The notes under the pieces are model-generated. The model was not told the origin of the DNA and did not search any database. It saw only the letters and a program-made list of their open reading frames with translations. From JAMXLO01 sp963819855 (GTDB taxonomy: Bacteria > Pseudomonadota > Alphaproteobacteria > Acetobacterales > Acetobacteraceae): 64,000 nt of DNA. Shown here in pieces: positions 44,677 through 55,825 of this stretch; position 1 is the first letter of the stretch, and every line of letters begins with the position of its first letter. The translations under genes and the position numbers were made by a program. The stretch spans positions 124,001-188,000 of the forward strand of contig CAWFYC010000037.1 in the NCBI GenBank assembly GCA_963819855.1. The letters are read 5' to 3'.

Positions 44677-45207
44677 ATGGCGAAGCTCGTCTTTGGAATG
44701 AACCAGTCTTTGGACGGCTACGTCGATCACATGGCGTTTGCACCAAGCCCCGCGCTCTTCCATCATTTCATCGAGCAGGCGCGCAACCAGGCGGGCAGTG
44801 GGTACGGTCGCTGCCTGTACGAGGTGATGCGCTATTGGGACGACGACCATCCCGAGTGGGACGCGGAGGAACGCGAATTCGCGGCGGCGTGGCGCAGCCA
44901 GCCGAAGTGGGTCGTATCGCGCTCGCTGACGTCAGTCGGTCCCAACGCCACTCTTGTCGAGGGCGACCTCGAGGCGGCGATGCGCGGGCTGAAGGCTGAG
45001 AGCGTTGGGGAGATTGACGTTGGCGGACCAGACCTGGCGCGAACCCTGGGCGACCTTGGTCTTGTCGATGAGTATCGGATCTACCTCCACCCCGTCGTGC
45101 TTGGTGGCGGCAAGCCATTCTTCACGGGTCCCCGGCCGCCGCTCCGCTTTGTGGCCAGCGATCTCATTGGCGAGGACGTGATTAGGTTGACGTACGTTCC
45201 TGCTTAA
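44677..45207 (+). CDS. RibD C-terminal/dihydrofolate-reductase-like protein
   Basis: The 176-residue product has the fold signature of the RibD C-terminal family: N-terminal KLVFGMNQSLDGYVD, central KWVVSRSLTSVGPN, then EIDVGGPDLARTLGDLGLVD and HPVVLGGGKPFF. These are NADPH-binding reductases of unknown substrate, distinct from true folate reductases. It is an isolated gene, convergent with the broken peptidase. Confidence 0.85.
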   Translation: MAKLVFGMNQSLDGYVDHMAFAPSPALFHHFIEQARNQAGSGYGRCLYEVMRYWDDDHPEWDAEEREFAAAWRSQPKWVVSRSLTSVGPNATLVEGDLEAAMRGLKAESVGEIDVGGPDLARTLGDLGLVDEYRIYLHPVVLGGGKPFFTGPRPPLRFVASDLIGEDVIRLTYVPA

Positions 45208-45258
45208 TCGCGCGCCTCGCCCGGCCCAGCAGTGGCGGCAAGCGGCAAATTCTGTTCT

Positions 45259-47163
45259 TTAGAACGCCAGCCCCGTGCGGAACACCAGACCGGCGTAGAA
45301 ATACAACTCGGCATCCAGGGCGCGCATGATGTTCGATCCCTTGCGGAAGCCATGCTGCTCACCGCTGAACAGCATGTATGCGACCGGGACACCCTTGCGG
45401 CGAAGCGCCTCCACCATCACCTCGGTCTGGTTGGGTGGCACGACCTTGTCCTCGTCACCCTGGAAGAAGATGACCGGCCGGTCCAGGCTCTCGGCGTGGT
45501 GCAGCGGCGATCGTTCCCGATAGAGCTGCTCGTTGCCGGCCAATGGCGCGATCAGCCAGTCGAGATAGCGCGATTCGAACTTGTGCGTGTCGCGCGCCAG
45601 CGCAGCGACGATCGCTCACGCCGTAATGGCTGGCGCCACCGGCGAAAGCGTTGCGCGTAAGCGCCATCAGCGTGGTGTAGCCGCCCGCGCTGCCACCGGT
45701 GATCACCATCCGATCGGCATCGGCCCGGCCGCTCCGGGCGACATGACGGGCGGCGTTGATGCAATCGTCGACATCGACGACGCCCCACTGTCCATGCAGG
45801 CGATCGCGATAGGCGCGCCCATAACCCGTGCTGCCACCATAGTTGACGTCGAGCACGGCAATCCCGCGGCTGGTCCAATACTGCACGCGAAGATCGAGCA
45901 CGCCCGGCGAGAACGCGGTCGGTCCACCATGGCATTTCACCACGAGTGGCGGCCTGGTGCCGGCTGGGGCCACGTAGTCGGGGTTGGCCGGCGGATAGTA
46001 GAAGGCGTGCGCGGTCCTGCCGCCCTCGGTGGGAAACGTGATGTGCTCCGGCACGGTGAAATAGGGCTCGAGTTCCGGCTGCAGGCTTGCCGAACGCCGC
46101 AGCACTTCCGTCTGGCCGGTCGCAAGGTCGAGACGAACGATGGAGGCAACCTCGGTGGGGGAGGCCGCGCGGAACACGGCCTCGCCCGGGCGCGCGCGCA
46201 CGTAGCCATAGTCGGTGTAGGGCAAATCGATCGGGACAAGCTGAAGCGGCGCAAGTTCGAGCTGCGCGAGACGGCCAAAGCCGTTCTCCCAATAACTGCA
46301 GATGATCCGATCTGGGCCGGCGAACGCGTAGCTGGACATGCCGAACATCCACGGCGCCTGCGCAAAGTCGGCCTCGAGCGGGCACAGTGCGCGGATATTG
46401 TCGCCCTCCAGCCGGTAAAGGTTCCACCAGCCGCTGCGGTCGGAAATGAAATACAGCTGTCCATCCGGTGACCATTCCGGTTGAAGCACGGATTCGCCGC
46501 GACCGCCGGCGACTATCCTCGCCGCGCCAAATGTGCCGTCAGGCGCGACGATCCGCAACCCAGAGCTCGGTCTCAACCCAGGGCATGTTGGGGTGATGCC
46601 AGGTCAACCACGCCAGGTGATCGCCGCTCGGCGAAAGTCTTGGCGATGCATAAAAGTCATTGCCGCTGGCCAGCACGCGACCGGCGCCTTCCGTGGCCAG
46701 ATCAACCTCGACGATGGCGTTCTCCACATGGCCTCCGGCTCCGGCATGGCTCTCACGCACGCCGATCCAGCGGGAACGCGGCATATCGATGATCCCGTCG
46801 GCGTAGCGGTGACCGGAGCCGGCCGGCGTCAGCGGACTGGGTGCGCGTACCCGGCGCGTGACGATACAGCCGCTGGTCCGCCATGTGGGAGAAATACGCC
46901 ACATCGCTGTGCATGACCGCTGCACCGCCGCCGTATTCGTGAACCCGGGTGCGCAGGTTGAAATCTTTCGGTGCAACCTCGAGTGGAGCGCTGCCGGGCC
47001 GATGCCGCACGAGCACGTTGCGGCCCTGTTCTAGCGGACGTCCCTCGAGCCAGTAGATGTTCGTTCCGTCGAGTTGAACGCCGGAAAGACTTATCAACTC
47101 GGCGGCGATAAGATCCGACGTGATTGGAGAGCGCCAGAAGCCATAAGGGCGGGTATTCTGCAT
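45259..47163 (-). pseudogene. S9-family prolyl oligopeptidase-like peptidase, three frameshifts
   Basis: The gene begins at ATG 47163 (MQNTRPYGFWRSPITSDLIA) and ends at 45259. The frame changes at about 46850, 46550 and 45612, each equal to one inserted base. Each junction restores sensible family sequence, for example WVAD to VAPDGTFG and YGVSD to VAALARDTHKFESRYLDWL. A beta-propeller half is followed by the hydrolase domain with CHGGPTAF, catalytic Ser in VITGGSAGGYTTLM, Asp in FFQGDEDKVVPP and His in SGEQHGFRKG. All three catalytic residues are intact, which argues for a recent lesion or sequence error. Confidence 0.8.
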
Positions 47164-47427
47164 CAATGGGTTCCTAGGAGCGACTTGCAGCGGCAGGGGA
47201 CCTGCTGGCAACTGCCAATATTTAACACGGAGAAAGAACGGAGGACCACGGTGGGCCACAGGAGCCGGAGCAGCAATCGCCTCGCACGTTGTTCAGGCAC
47301 CAACTCCTGTGGCGCGCACCGTGGTTCTCGATCGTCGTCCGCGCGCTCCCCATGCGAACCGAGGCGCCGGCTTGCAGCTTCGTCGCTCTGGCCCGACACT
47401 GGGGGCCGACCGTACAAGGAGCCGAGG

Positions 47428-48275
<848 letters not shown>

Positions 48276-48276
<1 letters not shown>

Positions 48277-49454
48277 TGTTCTCGCATCTGATCGAAGGGC
48301 TGCGGCAGGCGGGGATGCCGACGTCGATCACCGAGTACCTCACCCTGCTCGGCGCGATGCGGGCCGGCGTAGCGGAATGGAGCGTCGATGATTTTTACTA
48401 CCTGAGCCGCGCGACGCTGGTGAAGGACGAACGCCACCTGGACCGCTTCGATCGGGTGTTCGCGCAGTGCTTCAAGGGGCTGGAGCCGCCCGAGGGCGTG
48501 CTGCCGCGCGAGCTGCCCGAGGAGTGGCTGCGCAAGCTGGCCGAGAAGCTGCTAACCCCGGAAGAGATGGCGAAGATCGAAGCGCTAGGTGGCTTCGAGG
48601 CGCTGATGCAGCGGCTGGCGGAACTGCTGGCCGAACAGAAGGAGCGGCACCAGGGCGGCTCGAAGTGGATCGGCACCGCGGGGACATCGCCGTTCGGTGC
48701 GTACGGCTACAACCCCGAGGGCGTGCGCATCGGCCAGCATGAATCGCGGCACCGGCGCGCGGTGAAGGTGTGGGATCGGCGCGACTTCCGCGATCTCGAC
48801 GACACGGTGGAGCAGGGTACGCGCAACCTGAAGCTGGCGCTGCGTCGGCTGCGCAGGTTCGCGCGCCAGGGCGCGGCGACCGAACTCGATCTGCCGGACA
48901 CCATCCGCTCGACCGCGAAGAATGCCGGTTCGCTGGACCTGAAGATGGTGCCGGAGCGGCACAATGCGGTGAAGGTGCTGCTGTTCCTCGATGTCGGCGG
49001 TTCGATGGATGACTTCGTGAAATTATCGGAGGAGCTGTTCTCGGCGGCACGATCGGAGTTCAAGCATCTGGAGTATTTCTACTTCCACAACTTCCCGTAC
49101 GAGCGGGTGTGGAAGAACAACCGGCGCCGGCATGACGAACGGCTTTCCACCTTCGAGGTGATCAGAAAATACGGGCCGGACTACAAGCTGATCTTTGTCG
49201 GCGACGCGGCGATGAGTCCGTACGAGATCACCATGCCGGGCGGCAGCGTCGAGCACATGAACGACGAGCCAGGGCGGGTATGGCTGGAGCGACTAACGTC
49301 GCACTACACGCGTGCCGCATGGTTGAACCCGACGCCGCGCAATTCATGGCAGCATGTGCGCTCGATCGGCATGACCAGCGAGCTGATGGAAGGCCGAATG
49401 TATCCGCTGACGGTGAACGGCATCGACGAGATGGCGCGCGAGCTGAGTCACTAG
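48276..49454 (+). CDS. VWA-domain (CoxE-like) protein paired with MoxR
   Basis: The 392-residue product has an N-terminal helical region (about 1-130), a middle segment (KWIGTAGTSPFGAYGYNPEG) and a C-terminal VWA domain starting at VLLFLDVGGSMDDF. The MIDAS reads Asp-Val-Gly-Gly-Ser rather than Asp-x-Ser-x-Ser, as in relatives of this group. It is translationally coupled to the MoxR ATPase, and the two should act together in maturing an enzyme or complex not encoded in the window. Confidence 0.9.
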
Positions 49455-49467
49455 GACGCACCGCACC

Positions 49468-49525
49468 CGTCATTCCCGCGCAAGCGGGAAGCCAGAGCTG
49501 GGTCCCCGCTTTCGCGGGGATGACG
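49468..49525. repeat. palindromic repeat of the CATTCCCGC family
   Basis: Arms 49468-49490 and 49503-49525 are reverse complements with three mismatches; each also contains a CCCGC/GCGGG mini-hairpin. It is the same family as 53209-53285. It lies between the VWA gene and the SDR gene, just before the SDR Shine-Dalgarno. Confidence 0.8.
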
Positions 49526-49542
49526 AATTGGAGGAAGCGCAA

Positions 49543-50290
49543 ATGCCGCGGCTCGAAGGCAAGGTCGCATTTATCACTGGCGCCGGCACCGGCATCGGCC
49601 GCGCAACCGCGATCCTGTTCGCCCGCGAAGGTGCGCGGGTGGCGATCGCGGAGATCGACGCTGCCGCGGGCGAGGAGACGGCACACCTTGCCGGCCATGG
49701 CGCGATTGCGATCCGCACCGACGTTACCGACGAGGCGAGCTTGCAGGCGGCGGTCGGCGCCACAGTGCGGCAGTTCGGCGCGCTGCATGTGCTGCACAAC
49801 AACGCCGGCGGCTCGACCCCACAGGACAACACGGTGGTCGAGGCGCCGATCGAGGAATTCTGGCGCGTCATCCGGCTGGACCTGTTCGGCACCTTTCTGG
49901 GCTGCCGGGTCGCCATTCCGGAGATCATCCGTTCGGGCGGCGGATCGGTGATCAACATGTCGTCCAACGTCGCGCTGATGGGGATCGCCGGACGCGACTG
50001 CTACACGGCCGCGAAGGGCGGCGTCGCCGCGATCACCCGCTCCATGGCGGTGGAGTTCGCGGCGCAGCGCGTGCGGGTGAACGCCATCGCGCCCTCGGCT
50101 ACGATGACCGAGCGCGTGCGCAAGCTGGTTGCAGGCAATGCGGCGCTGACCAGGCTCGCGGATGCGCATCTGCTCGGACTGATCGAACCGCCAGGACATC
50201 GCCAACATGGCGCTGTTCCTGGCATCCGACGAATCCCGCATGGTCACCGGTCAGGTCTATCCGGTGGACAGCGGTGTGACGATTTCCTGA
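49543..50290 (+). pseudogene. short-chain dehydrogenase/reductase, frameshifted near the C-terminus
   Basis: The start at ATG 49543 follows GGAGGA. The Rossmann motif FITGAGTGIGRATAIL, NNAGG, a catalytic Ser region (INMSSNVALMG) and YTAAKGG (Tyr and Lys) are intact. After HLLGLIEP the frame shifts: one extra C near 50191 (CCGCC for CCGC). The +1 frame continues QDIANMALFLASDESRMVTG and ends SGVTIS at the TGA 50288-50290, the normal end of this family. The methylmalonyl-CoA epimerase gene starts ten bases later. Confidence 0.85.
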
Positions 50291-50300
50291 GGAGGCAACC

Positions 50301-50702
50301 ATGAAGATCAAGCGGGTGGAACACATCGCCATCGCGGTGAATTCGCTGCAGCAGTCGATGGACCTGTTGCAGAACACGTTCGGCATTCCGTTGGAATACG
50401 AGGAGCAGATCGGCGCGACACGGCTCGCGATGTTGCCGGTGGGCGAGACCTACATCGAACTGCTGGAAAGCAAGGCGCCGGACTCCGGCGTCAACCAATG
50501 GATCGCCGAGAAGGGCGAAGGCCTGTTCCACATCTGCTTCGAGGTCGAGGACATCGACGGCGCGCTCGCCGAACTGAAGGCGAAGGGCGTGAAGCTGCGT
50601 GACGAGACGCCACGCATCGGCCATGGCGGCGCGCGGATCGCGTTCCTCGATCCGGCGTCCACCGGCAATGTGCTGATCGAACTGGCGGAGTTGGCAGCAT
50701 GA
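50301..50702 (+). CDS. mce: methylmalonyl-CoA epimerase
   Basis: The 133-residue VOC-fold protein matches methylmalonyl-CoA epimerase in length and motifs: KRVEHIAIAV (metal His8), KGEGLFHICFEVEDID and GGARIAFLDP followed by STGNVLIELAE. It interconverts the (R) and (S) epimers of methylmalonyl-CoA in propionate metabolism. A GAGGAGG-like site precedes it. The stop overlaps the sulfurtransferase start (ATGA). In this setting it could also act on another CoA ester. Confidence 0.85.
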   Translation: MKIKRVEHIAIAVNSLQQSMDLLQNTFGIPLEYEEQIGATRLAMLPVGETYIELLESKAPDSGVNQWIAEKGEGLFHICFEVEDIDGALAELKAKGVKLRDETPRIGHGGARIAFLDPASTGNVLIELAELAA

Positions 50703-51571
50703 GCGGTTTCACCCATCCCGAGTATCTGGTCGAGACCGACTGGCTCGCCCAGAATCTGAACAACCCCGGTGTGCTGGTGCTGGACTGCACCACGCATCTG
50801 ATCCCCGACCCGAAGATCACCTATGAGGTGAAGCCCGGCCGCGAGGACTTCGAAGCGGCGCACATCCCCGGCGCACAGTTCGTCGACATGCTGCGCGACG
50901 TGTCCGACACGTCGCAGACGCTGCGCTTCATGCGTCAGTCGCCGGAGGACTTTGCCGCCGCGATGCGTCGGTTCGGCGCCAACGACACGACGCGCGTGGT
51001 GACCTACAGCAGCGCCAACGTCTGGTGGGCGACACGGCTGTGGTGGCTGCTGCACGAGTTCGGCTACGACAACGCCGCGGTGCTGAACGGCGGCTGGCAG
51101 AAGTGGAGCCGCGAAGGCCGTCCGATCGAGGCCGGCCCGGCGCGGCCACGCGCAGCGGGCAACTTCACCGTGCGCGAGGTTCGCAATCTGATGGTGGGCA
51201 AGGACGAGGTGCTGCGCGCGATCGGCGACGGCGCGATCTGCACCATCAATGCGCTGCAGCCGGCGCAGCATACCGGCGGCGGCGGCAACAGCTACGGCCG
51301 GCCTGGCCGCATCGCCGGCAGCGTGAACCTTCCCGCGGCCCACCTGCTCGACCCCGACACCAACACCTTCCTGCCGGCCGATGAACTGCGGAAACGCTTC
51401 GAAGCGGTCGGCGCTATGGACCGTCAGGTGATCAATTACTGCGGCGGCGGCATCGCGGCGAGTGCCGATGCCCTGGCGCTGGTCATGCTCGGCCATAAGG
51501 ACGTCAAGCTATACGACGCATCGCTGTCCGAGTGGGCGAAGGATCCGGCGCTGCCGATGGAAACCGGCTGA
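50699..51571 (+). CDS. two-domain rhodanese-like sulfurtransferase
   Basis: The 290-residue product has two rhodanese domains. The N-terminal one (about 5-135, AAHIPGAQFVDMLRD) lacks an active Cys, and the C-terminal one carries Cys248 in INYCGGGIAAS. The loop CGGGIA differs from classic rhodanese (CRKGV) and mercaptopyruvate sulfurtransferase (CGSGVT), so the donor is uncertain. It is coupled to the epimerase gene upstream and 11 bases from the hydrolase downstream. Confidence 0.88.
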   Translation: MSGFTHPEYLVETDWLAQNLNNPGVLVLDCTTHLIPDPKITYEVKPGREDFEAAHIPGAQFVDMLRDVSDTSQTLRFMRQSPEDFAAAMRRFGANDTTRVVTYSSANVWWATRLWWLLHEFGYDNAAVLNGGWQKWSREGRPIEAGPARPRAAGNFTVREVRNLMVGKDEVLRAIGDGAICTINALQPAQHTGGGGNSYGRPGRIAGSVNLPAAHLLDPDTNTFLPADELRKRFEAVGAMDRQVINYCGGGIAASADALALVMLGHKDVKLYDASLSEWAKDPALPMETG

Positions 51572-51582
51572 GGAGAACGACC

Positions 51583-52380
51583 ATGCTGCTACCCCTCGAC
51601 GGGCGCAACATCGCCTATGACCTGGTCGGACCGGAGGCCGGTCCGATGGTCTGCATGACGCATTCGCTCGCTTCGGACGGCGGCATGTGGACCGAGCAGG
51701 TGCCGCCGCTGTTGCAGGCCGGCTTTCGCGTGCTGCGCATCGACATGCGTGGTCACGGCGGCAGCGGGCCGGTTGCCGGCGACTACACGATGAGTGCGCT
51801 TGCCGCCGATGTGGCCGCCGTGCTGGACGCGCTTTCGATCCAGCGTGTGCATTTCATCGGGCTGTCGATCGGCGGCATGCTGGGCCAGGCTTTCGCGCTG
51901 GAGCACGGCGACAGGTTGGCGTCGGCGATGTGGTGCGACACGCTGCCGTCCACGCCGGCCGGTGCGCCGGAGGTCTGGCAGCAGCGGGTCGATACGGTGC
52001 GTGGCGCGAACTCGCTGGCGCCGCTGGCCGATCCGACCATCGAACGCTGGCTGACCGCTGCGGTGAAGCAGAGCCGTCCGGGACGCTGGAGGCAGATTCG
52101 CGACACCATCATCGGCACCACGCCGGCGGGCTATCTCGGCTGCGTCGCGGCGATCCGCAACTTCGACTTCGTGGCGCGGCTGCCGAGTGTGAAGCTGCCG
52201 GTATTGGTGGTGTGCGGGTCGGACGATGCGGGCACGCCGGCGGCGGACAACCGACGGCTTGCAGGGCTGGTGCCTGGTGGTCGTTATGAGGAGATCGCCA
52301 ACGCGCTGCATTTCCCCAATGTCGAGCATCCCGACACGTTCAACCGCATCATGCTGGGCTGGCTGAACGCCCAGGGCTGA
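51583..52380 (+). CDS. alpha/beta hydrolase (enol-lactonase-like)
   Basis: The 265-residue product has the alpha/beta hydrolase layout: LRIDMRGHGGSG, nucleophile elbow GLSIGGM with Ser95, VVCGSDDAGTP (acid) and NALHFPNVEHP (His). The motifs and length resemble 3-oxoadipate enol-lactonase (PcaD), but no other protocatechuate gene lies nearby, so only the superfamily is firm. It lies in a tight run with the rhodanese and SDR genes. Confidence 0.85.
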   Translation: MLLPLDGRNIAYDLVGPEAGPMVCMTHSLASDGGMWTEQVPPLLQAGFRVLRIDMRGHGGSGPVAGDYTMSALAADVAAVLDALSIQRVHFIGLSIGGMLGQAFALEHGDRLASAMWCDTLPSTPAGAPEVWQQRVDTVRGANSLAPLADPTIERWLTAAVKQSRPGRWRQIRDTIIGTTPAGYLGCVAAIRNFDFVARLPSVKLPVLVVCGSDDAGTPAADNRRLAGLVPGGRYEEIANALHFPNVEHPDTFNRIMLGWLNAQG

Positions 52381-52392
52381 AGGAGGGGAGAA

Positions 52393-53172
52393 ATGCGCCT
52401 GTCAAACAAGATCGGCATAGTCACCGCGGCGGCGTCCGGCATGGGTCGCGCCGGTGCGCTGCGCTTCGCACAGGAGGGTGCGGCGGTCGGCGTGGTTGAT
52501 CTGGACCAGGACGGCGCCAACGCGGTGGTCAAGGAGATCACCGATCGCGGCGGCAAGGCCATCGCGCTGGCCGGTGATCTGCGGCAGGACACGTTCGCGC
52601 GCGAGATCGTGCGCCACACCGCCAACACGTTCGGCGGACTTGATTTCGTCTGGAACCATGTCGGCCATCCCGGTCCGGCAGCGATCGAGGGCATCGACTG
52701 GAAGGATTTTGAGCTCGCGATGGACCTGAACCTCCGCACCGTGCTGGTCACCACCGAGGCGGCGATTCCGGAACTGCGCGCACGCGGGGGCGGGGCGCTG
52801 CTGTATACCGCGTCCACCTCGGGGCTGACCGGATCGCAGTTCAGCCCGGTGTACAACATCGCCAAGTTCGGCGTGGTCGGCCTGGTCCATGGTCTGGCGA
52901 AGCGCTATGCGCGGGAAAGGATCCGGGTGAACGCGGTGTGCCCCGGCCCGACCGACACGCCGATGCTGCGCGTGTTCGTGGCGCGCCCCGACAGCCAGTT
53001 GCCGCCGGGGGAAACGCCCGAGACGCTGGTGGTGAAGCGCGGCGGCCAGGTGCCGATGGGGCGGCCGGCACAGCCGGAGGAGATCGCCAACGCCGCGCTG
53101 TTCCTGATTTCGGACGAGGCGTCGTACATCACCGGTGTGGCGCTGCCGGTGGATGGCGGCGCGACCGCCTGA
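52393..53172 (+). CDS. short-chain dehydrogenase/reductase
   Basis: This 259-residue classical SDR has GIVTAAASGMGRAGALRF (cofactor), NHVGHPGPAAIEG in place of the usual NNAG, a Ser-containing YTASTSGLTG and catalytic Tyr/Lys in YNIAKFG, then INAVCPGP-type RVNAVCPGPTDTP and the C-terminal ITGVALPVDGG. A GGAGGGGAG site precedes it. Substrate unknown. It is the last gene of the run that begins at 49543. Confidence 0.9.
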   Translation: MRLSNKIGIVTAAASGMGRAGALRFAQEGAAVGVVDLDQDGANAVVKEITDRGGKAIALAGDLRQDTFAREIVRHTANTFGGLDFVWNHVGHPGPAAIEGIDWKDFELAMDLNLRTVLVTTEAAIPELRARGGGALLYTASTSGLTGSQFSPVYNIAKFGVVGLVHGLAKRYARERIRVNAVCPGPTDTPMLRVFVARPDSQLPPGETPETLVVKRGGQVPMGRPAQPEEIANAALFLISDEASYITGVALPVDGGATA

Positions 53173-53208
53173 CATGCGTCGCGACAGTGCGCCGGCGCTG
53201 CAAATCAT

Positions 53209-53285
53209 GTCATTCCCGCGAAAGCGGGAACCGAGGGGTCGAGCCCGTGCTGGTGCCCCTGGGTTCCCGCTTTCGCGGGAATGAC
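53209..53285. repeat. perfect 24-bp inverted repeat of the CATTCCCGC family
   Basis: Arms 53209-53232 and 53262-53285 are exact reverse complements around a 29-base loop; each arm contains its own CCCGC-GAAA-GCGGG hairpin. It is a second copy of the family at 49468-49525. It follows the SDR gene and could end transcription. Confidence 0.9.
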
Positions 53286-53365
53286 ACAGGGGGCGATGTT
53301 GGCTGTTTGAGTCGCAGCACTAGAGCATTGTCGGCCTGACTGGAAACTTATGTGATCACTTAGCT

Positions 53366-53460
53366 CGATGGGTTTCGCTGCGCTCTACCCATCCTACGAG
53401 TTCGCGAGCACGGGTTCCTGTGGTTGCTGTAGGATGGGTAGAGCGCAGCGAAACCCATCG
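53366..53460. repeat. perfect 32-bp inverted repeat
   Basis: Arms 53366-53397 and 53429-53460 (starting CGATGGGTTTCGCTGCGCTC) are exact reverse complements with a 31-base loop. With the 53209 repeat it fills the 321-base gap between the convergent SDR and cytochrome genes. Such perfect long arms suggest a mobile repeat or a bidirectional transcription end. Confidence 0.9.
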
Positions 53461-53493
53461 CCTTGTCGCGATTCAACTTTCCCTGAAGCCGCT

Positions 53494-55782
53494 CTAGCGA
53501 ACCTGCTGCTTCTCCAGCTCCGTTGCCAGTCCGCGCAGCTCCGCGTTCGATGGATCCAGACTCTGCAGCTCTCGCACGTGTCGCAGCGCAACCCCGAGAT
53601 TCCCCCCGTCGCGGGCAATCGATATAAGCGCAATGAGAACATCCCGATTGGTCGGGTGTTGTTCATGAGTTGCCTCGAGCAACGACATCGCCTGATCTGA
53701 TGCGCCGGTAGAGTTCAGCGCTACAGCGTAGACGTAGGCGTAGCGAGCATCGCCGGGAGCAAGCTCATGCGCCTGCCGCAGGAGCGCCAGCGCACCGACG
53801 TAGTCATGCTGGCGCACCAACAGCAGGCCGAGCGAATGCCGGACATCGGCGTTGTTCGGCTCGATCTCCAGCGCGCGGCGCAGCAGTTCGGCACCCTGCT
53901 GATCCATCCTCCGCATCCGGTCGAGATCGGCCAGGTTCGCCAGCGCCGGCACGAATTTGGGATCAATCCGCAGTGCCGCACGGTACTCCGCTTCGGCCTG
54001 ATCGCCTTGCCTTTGCCTGACATTCAACAGACCGAGGTTCAGGTGGGCTTCCGGACGGTCGGCATTCACTGTTTCGGCCGCAACCAGTTCCTGGTAAGCG
54101 GCAGCGAAGGCGGTTCGCTGTTCCGGGGACATCGACCGTGGGTCGGCGCCTGCCAGTGCGCGCGCGGCCTCGACGCGAACGGCGCGCACCGGATCGCTCA
54201 GTAGCCGTGCGACCACCTGGACGAGCGCCGGCGAAGGCGATGTCGGCAGCGCTCGTGGTGCCGCCGCGCGCACCAAGGGATCGGCGTCGAAGATTGCCGT
54301 CTTGATGGCGGCTTCGGATGTCGCGGACGGATAGGCCGGAAGCATCAGCAGCGCGCTGCCACGCGCAATTGCCGGCTGACTCTGGTCCATGATCAACCGA
54401 TCGAGTTGGTGTTCGGCGTCCACGGCGCCAACCCGGCCCGCATTGAGTGCGACGCCGTAATGTGACGCGGTCTGCCGTCCCTGCGGGAACCATTCCGCGA
54501 CCTTTTGTGCCGCCCAGTCCGCGGTGCGGTCGGTATGGCATTGCGTGCAGGCGTTCGGCGTGCCGATCGCCTTGGACAGATCGGGGCGCGGCACCCTGAA
54601 GCTGTGGTCACGACGGGCATCGACGACCATGTAGGTCCTGGTCGGCATGTGACAGTTCACGCACTGTGAGCCGGCGCTGCCTGCCGCATGATGGTGATGC
54701 GACGCGACGTCGAATTTTTCCGGCATATGGCACTGCGCGCAGAGCATGTTATCCGCCGCGCGGAGCTTCAGGCTGTGCGGGTCATGGCAGTTGGAGCAGG
54801 TGACGCCGGCCGCGTGCATACGGCTTTGCAGGAACGAGCCGTACTCGTAGTCCTCGCCGTCGATCTGGCCATCGGCGTAATAGAGACCGGGCTCCAGATA
54901 TGCCGGCAAATACGAGTCGAGAATCGGCGCACCAGACGCCTTGTTCCTGGCGATCACTTTGCGTCGCGAATGGCACGCGGCACAGGCATCGAGTTCCCCG
55001 GAAACCAGCGGTTCGGTGCGGCGCGCGATACCGGTCTCGGGGTTCATCTCCCAGTGGCCGTTATCGGTCGCCTTCAACCAGGCCACCAGGCCCTTCCTGT
55101 CCTGATTGGAAAGCCCGGGCGACGGCGATTGCATCGCGGCGACATGACGCGAACCGGGCCCGTGACAGGCCTCGCACGACACATCAACATCGGTCCAGCT
55201 GGTCGCGTAGCTGTTCGAGGTCGGGTCATAGTTCTTCCGCAGATTGGTGGAGTGGCAGTCGGCGCACATGTAGTTCCAGGTCTGATCGATGCCGGTCCAG
55301 TGCAGCCGATCGCCGGCCGGCAGCTTCTGATCCGGGTACAGATGAAACCAGCGCTGCCCGCCTTGTTCCTTCGGGCGGCTGTCCCACGTGATGCCGAGCG
55401 CCTGATAACGGCCGCCGGGCAACCCGATCAGGTATTGCTGCAGGGGATAGAGGCCGAATGTGTAGGCGATCTCGAAATCATGGATCGCGCCATCGGGACC
55501 GTCAGTGCGCACGACAAACCTGTCGCCTGCGTGCGAGAATGTCGTGGTGACGCCGGAATGTTCGATCTGTGCGCCGGAAAAGTTGCCGAGCACAGTCGCT
55601 GCCGTGGCGGGTTGCATGGCGAGTGCATGATGGGAATCCTTCCAGGCATCGGCTTCCGCGGAGTGGCAACCGGCGCAGGCCTGGGCACCTACGAAGGCGG
55701 GGGGCTCGTCCGCCCACGCGCCCATGGAGGCCGCGAGCATCACAACCCACAGCCACATAACGGTACGGCGAACGCTGCTCAT
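53494..55782 (-). CDS. octaheme c-type cytochrome fused to HEAT-like and TPR domains
   Basis: The 762-residue secreted protein has a signal peptide (about 1-24) and eight CxxCH haem sites: CAGCH (36-40), CADCH, CEACH, CAACH, CSNCH, CAQCH, CVNCH and CTQCH, all within the first ~430 residues. A HEAT-like stretch (about 470-550) and three or more TPRs (EYRAALRIDPKFVPALANLA, ELLRRALEIEPNNADVRHSL) follow to the C-terminus. It should act in periplasmic electron transfer, with the repeats binding a partner. Similar cytochrome-TPR fusions are known in many bacteria, but the electron partner here is unknown. Confidence 0.88.
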   Translation of the reverse strand: MSSVRRTVMWLWVVMLAASMGAWADEPPAFVGAQACAGCHSAEADAWKDSHHALAMQPATAATVLGNFSGAQIEHSGVTTTFSHAGDRFVVRTDGPDGAIHDFEIAYTFGLYPLQQYLIGLPGGRYQALGITWDSRPKEQGGQRWFHLYPDQKLPAGDRLHWTGIDQTWNYMCADCHSTNLRKNYDPTSNSYATSWTDVDVSCEACHGPGSRHVAAMQSPSPGLSNQDRKGLVAWLKATDNGHWEMNPETGIARRTEPLVSGELDACAACHSRRKVIARNKASGAPILDSYLPAYLEPGLYYADGQIDGEDYEYGSFLQSRMHAAGVTCSNCHDPHSLKLRAADNMLCAQCHMPEKFDVASHHHHAAGSAGSQCVNCHMPTRTYMVVDARRDHSFRVPRPDLSKAIGTPNACTQCHTDRTADWAAQKVAEWFPQGRQTASHYGVALNAGRVGAVDAEHQLDRLIMDQSQPAIARGSALLMLPAYPSATSEAAIKTAIFDADPLVRAAAPRALPTSPSPALVQVVARLLSDPVRAVRVEAARALAGADPRSMSPEQRTAFAAAYQELVAAETVNADRPEAHLNLGLLNVRQRQGDQAEAEYRAALRIDPKFVPALANLADLDRMRRMDQQGAELLRRALEIEPNNADVRHSLGLLLVRQHDYVGALALLRQAHELAPGDARYAYVYAVALNSTGASDQAMSLLEATHEQHPTNRDVLIALISIARDGGNLGVALRHVRELQSLDPSNAELRGLATELEKQQVR

Positions 55783-55825
55783 GTGCCGCTCAACCTAACC
55801 TCAGTCGGTTCAGCGGTCACCGTGG

